Shown here: one piece after another, positions 44,609 to 52,005 of the stretch
Layout: each line of letters opens with the position of its first letter
Numbering within the stretch: position 1 is the stretch's first letter
Assembly (NCBI RefSeq): GCF_002980595.1
Contig: NZ_PVLQ01000008.1
Span: 1 to 64,000 of the forward strand
Direction of reading: 5' to 3'
DNA length: 64,000 nucleotides
DNA from: Malikia granosa
GTDB taxonomy: Bacteria; Pseudomonadota; Gammaproteobacteria; Burkholderiales; Burkholderiaceae_C
Notes under the pieces: model-generated
What the model was told of the DNA's origin: nothing
The model's input: the letters and a program-made list of their open reading frames with translations, nothing else
Databases searched by the model: none
Translations under genes and position numbers: made by a program

Positions 44609-44631
44609 TCAGTACACATTAAATAAGCATA
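44609..44631 (-). promoter_or_regulatory. Promoter/operator of the aromatic acid transporter
   Basis: On the minus strand TATGCT (44631-44626) is followed 7 bases later by TGTGTACTGA (44618-44609). The hydroxylase promoter has TATACT, 7 bases, and the same 10-mer. A convincing -35 box is not seen (TTTAAA at 18 bases is the best). Ends 80 bases before the gene. Confidence 0.6.
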
Positions 44632-44658
44632 CTTATCATAAGTTTACTTTTTAAACTT
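44623..44658. repeat. AT-rich dyads upstream of the transporter
   Basis: ATAAG-CATA-CTTAT (44623-44636) and AAGTTTA-CTTTT-TAAACTT (44640-44658), both perfect. Together with the 10-mer they make this the most AT-rich patch near the transporter; they may be further operator sites. Confidence 0.45.
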
Positions 44659-44737
44659 GCGCAAAGCTTACAGTAACCTTACAAAATGAGTCTCTCGGAC
44701 CTGCGGGTGGGGACGGACAGGGCGCCGTGCGGCCTTG

Positions 44738-46180
44738 TCAGGGCTGGCGCTGGGCCGCCCAGCGCACCAGGGCCTCGAGCGCCGGTTTGGCGGCGCGGGC
44801 CTCCGGGTGGTTGACGATCGCGACCAGCACCAGGCGCTGGCCGTTGGCGCCATGGACATAGCCGGCCAGCGCCTGCACGTCGCGCAGGCTGCCGGTCTTG
44901 AGGTGGGCCTGGCCGGCGTCGAGCGCGCTGCGCCGCAGCGTGCCGTCCACGCCGCTGACCGGCAGCGAGGCTGCCAGGTCGGGCATCAGGCCCGAGTTCC
45001 AGGCCTGCTGCAGCAGGCGCGCCAGCGCGCTGGCGCTCAGGCGTACCTCGCGGCCGAGTCCGCTGCCGTTGCCGACCTCGGGCAGCCGGGTGCCCGGCCC
45101 GAGCTTGTCCCGCCACCAGTCTTCCAGCGCCTGCCGGGCTTCGGCCAGCCCGGTCGGCGTGCCGTCATGCCCGGCCTGGCCCAGGGTCAGGAAGATCTGC
45201 TGCGCCATCACGTTGTTGCTGTACTTGTTGGTCTCGCGCACGACTTCGGCCAGCGGCGGCGACTCGAAGCTCAGCCGCAGGCTGGCCTGCGGCGGCACCC
45301 GGCCCTCGCGCACCTGGCCATCGAGCTGGCCGCCCAGCGACTGCCACATGCCCGCCACCGCGCGCGCGGCCAGGCGGGCCGGTTCGGGATGGGCGATCGG
45401 CCATTCGCGCGCGCCGCAGGCCGCCCGGTAGCGGCCGGCGAAGCGCGGCCGCAGCGGGTCCGAGAAGTCGGCGCGCAGTGCGCCCCGCCAGTCGCCGCAG
45501 GCCTCATCGGCGCGGCTGGCCTCGAGCGGCACGCTGGCGGGCGGTTCGACGCCGGCCAGCGGCGGCTCCAGCGTCACGCGCGCGACGCCGGCCTCGGTAT
45601 CGGGCATGAAGCCGAACACCTGGCTGCGGTAGTTGATCAGCAGCGCGTCGGGCGCGGCGTTGTAGGGCTTGAGCGGTTCGCTGTCGAAGGCGCCCGGGTC
45701 GGTCTCGGGCAGGGCGAAGGCGCTGCGGTCGAGCCAGATGTCGCCCGTGATGCGCCGGATGCCCAGGCCCTGGACCCGGCGCAGCAGCAGCCAGAGCTTT
45801 TCGCTCACCAGCTTGGGGTCGCCGCCGCCCTGCAGGTAGAGGTCGCCTTGCAATACACCGTCGCGTACCGGCCCGTCGCTGTAGACCCGGGTCTGCCAGC
45901 GGAAGTCGGGTCCGAGCCGGTCCAGCGCCGCATAGGTCGTGACCAGCTTGAGGGTGGAGGCCGGGTTGACCGGTACTTCGGCGCGCCAGGCCAGCAGCGG
46001 CGCGCGCCCGGGCCGTGTCTCGAGCAGGACGGCGGACAGCGCGTCGGCCGGCAGCTTGGCGCGCGCCAGCAGGCTCGCGACCTCGGGTGGCAGCGCCGGC
46101 TCCGCCCTGGCTGCCGCGGTCAAGGTCATGGCCAGCAGCGCGGCCCCCGCGAGTTTGATGATTCCGGATCGCTCGAGCAT
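44738..46180 (-). CDS. dacB: D-alanyl-D-alanine carboxypeptidase/endopeptidase PBP4
   Basis: 480-residue penicillin-binding protein of class C. A signal peptide ends near residue 26 (TAAARA). Active-site motifs: S75-T-L-K78 in NPASTLKLV, the SxN motif in KYSNNVMAQQ, and KTG in HLKTGSLRDV. It trims or cleaves peptidoglycan cross-links in the periplasm. ATG at 46180 begins a proper signal peptide; a TTG seven codons upstream is less likely. Divergent from tsaB with 34 bases between. Confidence 0.95.
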   Translation of the reverse strand: MLERSGIIKLAGAALLAMTLTAAARAEPALPPEVASLLARAKLPADALSAVLLETRPGRAPLLAWRAEVPVNPASTLKLVTTYAALDRLGPDFRWQTRVYSDGPVRDGVLQGDLYLQGGGDPKLVSEKLWLLLRRVQGLGIRRITGDIWLDRSAFALPETDPGAFDSEPLKPYNAAPDALLINYRSQVFGFMPDTEAGVARVTLEPPLAGVEPPASVPLEASRADEACGDWRGALRADFSDPLRPRFAGRYRAACGAREWPIAHPEPARLAARAVAGMWQSLGGQLDGQVREGRVPPQASLRLSFESPPLAEVVRETNKYSNNVMAQQIFLTLGQAGHDGTPTGLAEARQALEDWWRDKLGPGTRLPEVGNGSGLGREVRLSASALARLLQQAWNSGLMPDLAASLPVSGVDGTLRRSALDAGQAHLKTGSLRDVQALAGYVHGANGQRLVLVAIVNHPEARAAKPALEALVRWAAQRQP

Positions 46181-46214
46181 GGCGGCGATTATCCGCGCCA
46201 AGGATAATCATGCC

Positions 46215-47081
46215 ATGTCCGTTTCCGCCGCGCCCTCCATCTCCCCCTACGCCGACCTGCCCGCCACCCTGCCGCCCGGGGCGCGGGTGCTGGCGCTGGA
46301 CACCAGCACCGATCGCCTGAGCGTCGCGCTCGGCAGTCCGGATCAGCCCGAGGGCTGGCTGCTGCACGAGGGCGCTGGCGGCGCCCAGGCCTCGGCTGCG
46401 CTGATCCCGCTGATCCGCCAGCTGCTGGAGCAGGCCGGCTGGCCGCTGGCCGGGCTCGACGCGATCGCCTTCGGTTGCGGGCCCGGCTCCTTCACCGGCC
46501 TGCGCACCGCCTGCGCGGTGGTGCAGGGCCTGGCCTACGCGGCCCGTCCGGGTGGCATTCCGGTGCTGCCGGTCAACACCCTGCTGGCCGTCGCCGAGCA
46601 GGCGCGCTGGCAGCGCGAGCAGCGCGGCGAGCCCTGCCCGCAGCGCCTCGTTGCCGCGCTCGACGCCCGCATGGACGAGCTCTATGTCGCCGAATTCGCG
46701 CTGGCAGGCCGTCCGGCCCAGCCGCGCCTGGCCAGCGGGCCCTGGCTCAGCGCGCCCGAGGCGCTGCAGCTGGCCGATGGCTGGCCCGAGGCCGGCACCG
46801 GCCCGACTCCGCTGCTGGCCGGCAACGCGGTGCCGGTCTACGGCCCGCGCCTGCCCGCTGCCTGGCAGGCCGCACCCCAGGAGGCTGCATGGCCCACTGC
46901 TGCCGCCATGCTGCGGCTGGCGCCTGCGCTCTGGGCCACCGGTGCAGCGGTGCCGGCGGCGGCCGCGCAGCCGCTCTATGTGCGCGACAAGGTGGCGCAG
47001 ACCACCGAGGAGCGCGAGCGCATCAAGGCCGAGAAGCTGGCGGCGGCTGCAGCGGCAGCGAATGCGGGAGCTGGCGCGTGA
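46215..47081 (+). CDS. tsaB: tRNA t6A37 threonylcarbamoyltransferase complex protein TsaB
   Basis: TsaB, 288 residues, partner of TsaD in making t6A at A37 of ANN-decoding tRNAs (including the Lys tRNAs of this window). RVLALDTSTDRLSVALG opens the ASKHA fold and IAFGCGPGSFTGLRTACAVV is diagnostic. It has an N-terminal extension of about 20 residues and an alanine-rich C-terminal helix. Its stop overlaps the rimI GTG start by 4 bases. Confidence 0.95.
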   Translation: MSVSAAPSISPYADLPATLPPGARVLALDTSTDRLSVALGSPDQPEGWLLHEGAGGAQASAALIPLIRQLLEQAGWPLAGLDAIAFGCGPGSFTGLRTACAVVQGLAYAARPGGIPVLPVNTLLAVAEQARWQREQRGEPCPQRLVAALDARMDELYVAEFALAGRPAQPRLASGPWLSAPEALQLADGWPEAGTGPTPLLAGNAVPVYGPRLPAAWQAAPQEAAWPTAAAMLRLAPALWATGAAVPAAAAQPLYVRDKVAQTTEERERIKAEKLAAAAAAANAGAGA

Positions 47082-47677
47082 GCCAGCACATCGCCCCCGG
47101 CAGCACGCCGTCCTGGCTGGCCGCCGACCCCGCCGCAGCCGGTCGTCCCTGGGCGCTGCTGGCGCTGGACGAATCGACCTTGCCCCTGGTGGCCGAGGTC
47201 GAGCGCAGCACCCACGACCATCCCTGGGGCGAAGGGCATTTCCGCGACTCGATCGCGGCCGGCTACTGGTGCCAGCTGCTGGTCACGCCGGCGCTGCCCG
47301 GCGATCCGGAGGCCTGGGCCGGCGCGCCGCGCCTGGCCGATGGCCGCCTGCTGCTGGCCTATCTGGTCGCGATGCCGGGCTATTGCGAGGCGCATCTGCT
47401 CAACATCACCACCGTGCCGCTGCACCGGCGCCAGGGCTGCGCGCGGCTGCTGCTCGAGGCGCTGCAGGCCTGGTCGCTGTGCCAGGGCGCCGAATGCCTG
47501 TGGCTGGAAGTTCGTGCCGGCAATCTGGGCGCGCGCGCGCTCTACGAGCGCCAGGGCTTCCGCCAGGTCGGCCTGCGCCGCGGCTATTACCCGATGGATG
47601 GCGCGCAGCGCGAGGATGCCGTGATCATGAGCCTGCCGCTGGTCCCGGCCGCTGCCGAGACGGAGGTCGGCGCATGA
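47078..47677 (+). CDS. rimI: Ribosomal protein S18 N-alanine acetyltransferase
   Basis: GNAT acetyltransferase of 199 residues. AHLLNITTVPLHRRQGCARLLLEAL is the acetyl-CoA loop (QGCARLL) and ALYERQGFRQVGLRRGYYP is the RimI C-terminal signature with ERxGF. GTG start coupled to tsaB (GTGA) and ATGA overlap with the next gene. The family pairing tsaB-rimI is common in proteobacteria. Confidence 0.93.
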   Translation: MSQHIAPGSTPSWLAADPAAAGRPWALLALDESTLPLVAEVERSTHDHPWGEGHFRDSIAAGYWCQLLVTPALPGDPEAWAGAPRLADGRLLLAYLVAMPGYCEAHLLNITTVPLHRRQGCARLLLEALQAWSLCQGAECLWLEVRAGNLGARALYERQGFRQVGLRRGYYPMDGAQREDAVIMSLPLVPAAAETEVGA

Positions 47678-48744
47678 GCGGGATCGAACTTCAGCCCCCG
47701 GCCGCCAGCGGCGACGCCGAGACCAGCCCGGCCTGGCCCAGGCTGGATGCCCGCCAGGCCGCGATGCTGGCCGAGATGGGGATCAATTGCTGGTGGCAGG
47801 AGCTGCTGGCGCCGGAACCGGCGGCACGCCCGTCCGCTGGCGCTGCGCCCGCTCGCAGCGCCACGGCAACCACCCCGGCGGTCGCGCGCGTGCCGCAGCA
47901 GGAGGCGAGGGCGGCGCAGCCGGCAGCCGCCCGTCCTGTGACTATTCCACCGGTCGCCGCACCCACCGTCGCGACCCAGTCGCCGATGCGGCCCGCGTCG
48001 GCGGCATTGCCATCGCATCAGCCTGCCGTGCCGCAGGCGTCGCCGCCTGCCGTCGCGACACCGGCTGCATCGGCCCCGGTGACCCGTGCCCCCGCACGCG
48101 CCGTCATCCCGCTGGCCGTGGCGCCGGCCGAGGTGCCGGCCGACCAGTCCGCGCTGGTGGAGGCGATCCGCGCCTGCAGCGCCTGCGAGCTCGGCAGCCG
48201 GCGGCGCCATGCCGTGCCCGGCATGGGTGATCCTGCGCCCGACTGGCTGGTTGTCGGCGAGGCGCCGGGCGAGGAGGAGGACCGCCAGGGCCTGCCCTTC
48301 GTCGGCCGCGCCGGCCAGCTGCTCGACCGCATGCTGGCCGCGATGGGCCTGGACCGCCAGCACAAGGTCTATATCGCCAACGTGATCAAGTGCCGCCCGC
48401 CGCACAACCGCAACCCCGATCCGGTCGAGATCGCGCAATGCGAGCCCTGGCTGCTGCGCCAGATCGAGCTGCTGCAGCCGCGCTTCGTCCTCGCGCTCGG
48501 GCGCTTCGCGGCGCATACCCTGCTGGCCCATTCGACCCGGCCCGGTGCCGAGGCGCTGGCCAAGCTGCCGCTGGGCAAGCTGCGCGGCCAGGTGCACGAG
48601 ATCGAGATCGCGGGTCGGCGCCTGCCGCTGGTGGTGAGCTACCACCCGGCCTATCTGCTGCGCAGCCCGGGCGAAAAGGCCAAGTCCTGGGCCGATCTCT
48701 GCCTGGCGCTCGATGCCTTCGGGCGGCTGCCGCCGCGCGGCTGA
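47674..48744 (+). CDS. udg: Uracil-DNA glycosylase, family 4 (Fe-S)
   Basis: 356-residue base-excision enzyme. The catalytic domain covers about 155-350: cysteines in CSACELG, NVIKCRPPHNRNP and QCEPWL ligate a 4Fe-4S cluster, GEAPGEEEDRQGLPFVGRAGQLLD is motif 1 and VSYHPAYLLR motif 2. Before it lies an alanine/proline-rich linker of about 110 residues and a short helix (LDARQAAMLAEMGINCWW) typical of betaproteobacterial forms. Coupled to rimI by an ATGA overlap. Confidence 0.94.
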   Translation: MSGIELQPPAASGDAETSPAWPRLDARQAAMLAEMGINCWWQELLAPEPAARPSAGAAPARSATATTPAVARVPQQEARAAQPAAARPVTIPPVAAPTVATQSPMRPASAALPSHQPAVPQASPPAVATPAASAPVTRAPARAVIPLAVAPAEVPADQSALVEAIRACSACELGSRRRHAVPGMGDPAPDWLVVGEAPGEEEDRQGLPFVGRAGQLLDRMLAAMGLDRQHKVYIANVIKCRPPHNRNPDPVEIAQCEPWLLRQIELLQPRFVLALGRFAAHTLLAHSTRPGAEALAKLPLGKLRGQVHEIEIAGRRLPLVVSYHPAYLLRSPGEKAKSWADLCLALDAFGRLPPRG

Positions 48745-48794
48745 CCTGGATCAAGGTGCTGGCCGGGCTGGCTTGCGCATGACGGCGGCGGGCT

Positions 48795-49850
48795 TCAGCC
48801 CTCGCCCAGCGAGACCCCGATCTGCCTGGCCGTGCGCAGCAGAGGATGGTCGAGCGGCACCTGGCGCGACTGGTGCGCGACCTCGGCCAGCGGCAGGCTG
48901 GCCAGCCGCTCGCCCTGCAGCGTGACCATGCGGTTGAACTGGCCGGCCATGACCAGCTGCGCGGCCTCGTTGCCGAACTGCGTTGCCAGCACGCGGTCGA
49001 ACGGGGTCGGCGTGCCGCCGCGCTGCACATGGCCGAGCACGGTCGCGCGCACTTCGCTCTCGAGCAAGGGCTGCAGCTGTTCGCGCAGCGCGTGCGCCAC
49101 GCCGCCGAGCCGGACCGGGTCCGGGCTGTCGGCCACGCGGCGCTCGACCGTCATCGCGCCGCCGCGCGGCTTGGCGCCTTCGCCGATGCAGACCAGGCTG
49201 TGGCGGCCGCGCCGCTCGCGCTCGCGGCAGACCGCCGCCACCGCCTCGACCGAGTAGTCGATCTCGGGCAGCAGGATCACGTCGGCGGCACCCGCCAGTC
49301 CGGCCTCGAGCGCGATCCAGCCCGCGTAGCGGCCCATGGTCTCGACGATCATGACCCGGCCGTGGCTCTGGCCGGTGGTCTGCAGGCGCTCGATCGCCTC
49401 GGTCACGGTCGCGACCGCGGTGTCGAAGCCGAAGCTGCGTTCGCAGCCGACGATGTCGTTGTCTATCGTCTTGGGCACGCCGACGATGGGCAGGCCGCGC
49501 TGAGCGATGCCATGCGCGATCGCCATCGTGCCGTCGCCGCCGATCGCGACCAGCGCGTCCAGGCCCAGGCTGCGCGCGTGCGCCATGGCCTGCTCCGCGG
49601 TCGCCTCGTCGCGCAGCGGATTGGCCTTGTTGCTGGTGCCCAGCATGGTGCCGCCCTGCATCAGGATGCCGCTGACGCTGTCCCAGTCGAGTGGCCGGGT
49701 CTGCGGCACTTCGCCCATCAACCCGGCGAAGCCGTTGCGGATGCCGATCACCTCGGCGCCGCATTGGCGCAGCAGCGACTTGGTGACCGCGCGGATCACC
49801 GCATTGAGTCCGGGGCAGTCGCCGCCACCGGTCAGCACGCCTATGCGCAT
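48795..49850 (-). CDS. pfkA: 6-phosphofructokinase family (mixed ATP/PPi-type active site)
   Basis: 351-residue PFK. MRIGVLTGGGDCPGLNAVIR opens the family; GGDGT (about 103-107) has the glycine typical of ATP-using enzymes while PKTIDNDI (about 123-130) has the lysine typical of PPi users, a mix seen in the PfkA group III. VETMGRYAGWIALEAGLAG holds substrate ligands. Start ATG at 49850 lies one residue before the conserved RIGVLTGGGD; open frame further upstream is probably untranslated. Phosphoryl donor not decided by sequence. Confidence 0.92.
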   Translation of the reverse strand: MRIGVLTGGGDCPGLNAVIRAVTKSLLRQCGAEVIGIRNGFAGLMGEVPQTRPLDWDSVSGILMQGGTMLGTSNKANPLRDEATAEQAMAHARSLGLDALVAIGGDGTMAIAHGIAQRGLPIVGVPKTIDNDIVGCERSFGFDTAVATVTEAIERLQTTGQSHGRVMIVETMGRYAGWIALEAGLAGAADVILLPEIDYSVEAVAAVCRERERRGRHSLVCIGEGAKPRGGAMTVERRVADSPDPVRLGGVAHALREQLQPLLESEVRATVLGHVQRGGTPTPFDRVLATQFGNEAAQLVMAGQFNRMVTLQGERLASLPLAEVAHQSRQVPLDHPLLRTARQIGVSLGEG

Positions 49851-49897
49851 ATTGGCCTTCCTGTTCTGGCCCGCCAGCGGGCCGACGTCACCGACTG

Positions 49898-51151
49898 TTA
49901 CTGGCTGCGTGGCCACAGCGCCCAGAGCTCGAGCGGCTGCTTGAGCCCGGCGGCCAGGGTATAGGCCTCGTCGCCCCAGCCGGTGAAGTAGTCGGCACGC
50001 ACCGCGCCGACGATCGCGCTGCCGGTGTCCTGCGCCAGCACCAGCTTCTCGATCTGCGCCGCCGGGCCGGCGCTGCGCAGCCAGACCGGGGTGCCGTAGG
50101 GGATGCTGTCGCGGTCGACCGCGATCGAGCGGCCCGGCGTCAGCGCCACGCCCTGGGCGCCGCGCGGACCGAAGCGGGCCTCGAATTCGCCCAGCGCTTC
50201 CTCGCGGAAGAACACCATGCGCGGGTTGGCGGCCAGCATCTCGGGCACGCGGCTCGGGTTCTGCTGGGCCCAGGCGCGGATCGCCTCCCAGGTGCCGCTG
50301 CTGATCAGCTTGCGATCGAGCAGCCAGCGCGCGACGCTCTGGTAGGGCTGGCCGTTGGTGCCGGCATAGGCCAGTCGCACCTGGCGCTGGCTGCCGTCGG
50401 GTTCGGTGATGTTGAGCCGGCCCGAGCCCTGGATCTGCAGCAGCAGCGCATCGATCGGGTCGGCCAGCCAGGCGATCTCCTGGCCCTTGAGCGCGGCCCT
50501 GGCCTGCGGCGAGCGCTCCATCTCCTGCCGGCTGTACCAGGGCGTGCCGTTCTTGACGCCGGCCGGCAGCCGGTACAGCGGCACGCCGAAGCTGGCATTG
50601 GGCAGCCGGCTCGCGTTCATGACCGGCTCGTAGTAGCCGGTCAGCAGGCCCTTGGTCTCGCCGGCCGGTGCGCTCAGGCGGTAGGGCTGCAGGCGCCGCA
50701 TCAGCCAGTCATGCTGTTCCTCGGCGCTGGCCAGCGTGAGCTGGCGCACCTCGGCGCAGACCGGGCCGAAGCCGGGCGCGGGCCGCTCGCAGCTGCGCAG
50801 CCAGGCGTTCCAGGCCTCGTGCAAGGCGTCATAGCCCCAGCCCGGCAGTTCGCTCCAGCGCGCCGGGGTCCAGACGCTCTTGCCGCGCGCGATCGCCTCC
50901 GGCAGCGGCTGGCTGTCGGCCCATTGCCAGGCCACCGAGCTCTGCGGCGTGACCACGGCGGTGCGCCCCGCCGGGTCGAGCGGCGCGCTGCGGCTCGCTG
51001 GCAGGCGGTCCTGCACGGGGGGCAGCACCGTGCTGCAGGCCGCCAGCAGCGTGGCGCTGGCGAACAAGGCCGTCCGGCGCAGCAGGGCCGCGCCAGGCCG
51101 GCGCGCCAGCTCGCCTGGCGGCGTCGGGGAGGACAGGATCGGGCTGTGCAT
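49898..51151 (-). CDS. mltA: Membrane-bound lytic murein transglycosylase A (lipoprotein)
   Basis: MltA, 417 residues. Lipobox LLAAC places the lipidated cysteine at C39; the leader is longer than usual. LLTGYYEPVMNASR, the PIDALLLQIQGSGRL segment and the 3D domain DTGSAIVGAVRADYFTGWGD (catalytic aspartates) are diagnostic. It cleaves peptidoglycan glycan strands from the outer membrane. pfkA follows 47 bases downstream on the same strand. Confidence 0.95.
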   Translation of the reverse strand: MHSPILSSPTPPGELARRPGAALLRRTALFASATLLAACSTVLPPVQDRLPASRSAPLDPAGRTAVVTPQSSVAWQWADSQPLPEAIARGKSVWTPARWSELPGWGYDALHEAWNAWLRSCERPAPGFGPVCAEVRQLTLASAEEQHDWLMRRLQPYRLSAPAGETKGLLTGYYEPVMNASRLPNASFGVPLYRLPAGVKNGTPWYSRQEMERSPQARAALKGQEIAWLADPIDALLLQIQGSGRLNITEPDGSQRQVRLAYAGTNGQPYQSVARWLLDRKLISSGTWEAIRAWAQQNPSRVPEMLAANPRMVFFREEALGEFEARFGPRGAQGVALTPGRSIAVDRDSIPYGTPVWLRSAGPAAQIEKLVLAQDTGSAIVGAVRADYFTGWGDEAYTLAAGLKQPLELWALWPRSQ

Positions 51152-51198
51152 GGCTGGAATTTTCTCACGCGCGGGCGCTGCCGGGGCGCCCGTCGGGC

Positions 51199-52005
51199 TC
51201 AGAGCCGGCGATGCTGCAGCGCCGGCAGCTGCTGGCGCACCGATTGCAGCCGCTCGCGCTCGAGCTCGCAGACCACCAGCCCGGCGCCGACCGCATGCTG
51301 GCCCAGGATGGCGCCCCAGGGATCGACCACCAGGGTCTGGCCCCAGGTGTGACGGCCGTTCTCGTGCAGGCCGCCCTGGGCGCTCGCGATCACGAAGGCC
51401 TGGTTCTCGATCGCACGGGCGCGCAGCAGGACTTCCCAGTGCGCCTGTCCGGTGGTGTAGGTGAAGGCCGAGGGCACGACCAGGATGTCGGCCGCGAGCT
51501 GGCGGTACAGCTCGGGAAAGCGCAGGTCGTAGCAGACGCTCAAGCCCACGCGCCAGTCCTGGCCGCTGCGGTCCTTCAGCGTGAAGGCGGTCGGTTGCTC
51601 GCCCGCGACCAGCGCGGCGGCCTCGTCGTAGCGTTCGCGGCCGTTGTCGTAGCGGAACAGGTGGATCTTGTCGTAGCGCGCCGCGACCTTGCCCCGGGGG
51701 TCGTAGACCATGCTGGCATTGGCCGCATGCTCGGGGTCGTCGGTCGCCATCGGCAGCGTGCCGCCGACGATCCAGAGCCCGAGCTCGCGCGCGGTATCGG
51801 ACAGGAAGTCCTGCACCGTGCCCAGGCCGGGCGTCTCGGCCAGCAGCAGCTTGTCGCGGTCGCTGCGACCCATGAAGCAGAAATACTCGGGCAGCACGGC
51901 GAGTTCGGCGCCGGCCGCGGCCGCCTGGTCGAGCAGGCGGTGCGCCTGGGCCAGGTTGCGGTCCACGCTGATTTCCGAAACCATCTGGATGGCGGCGACT
52001 TTCAT
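51199..52005 (-). CDS. Carbon-nitrogen hydrolase, Nit1-like (probable deaminated glutathione amidase)
   Basis: 268-residue nitrilase-superfamily amidase with the Glu-Lys-Cys triad: E in [13 protein letters not shown] in [11 protein letters not shown] and C in [15 protein letters not shown]. Nit1/YbeM proteins repair deaminated glutathione, a side product of transaminases. The start overlaps the yhdP stop by 4 bases. Confidence 0.92.
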   Translation of the reverse strand: MKVAAIQMVSEISVDRNLAQAHRLLDQAAAAGAELAVLPEYFCFMGRSDRDKLLLAETPGLGTVQDFLSDTARELGLWIVGGTLPMATDDPEHAANASMVYDPRGKVAARYDKIHLFRYDNGRERYDEAAALVAGEQPTAFTLKDRSGQDWRVGLSVCYDLRFPELYRQLAADILVVPSAFTYTTGQAHWEVLLRARAIENQAFVIASAQGGLHENGRHTWGQTLVVDPWGAILGQHAVGAGLVVCELERERLQSVRQQLPALQHRRL

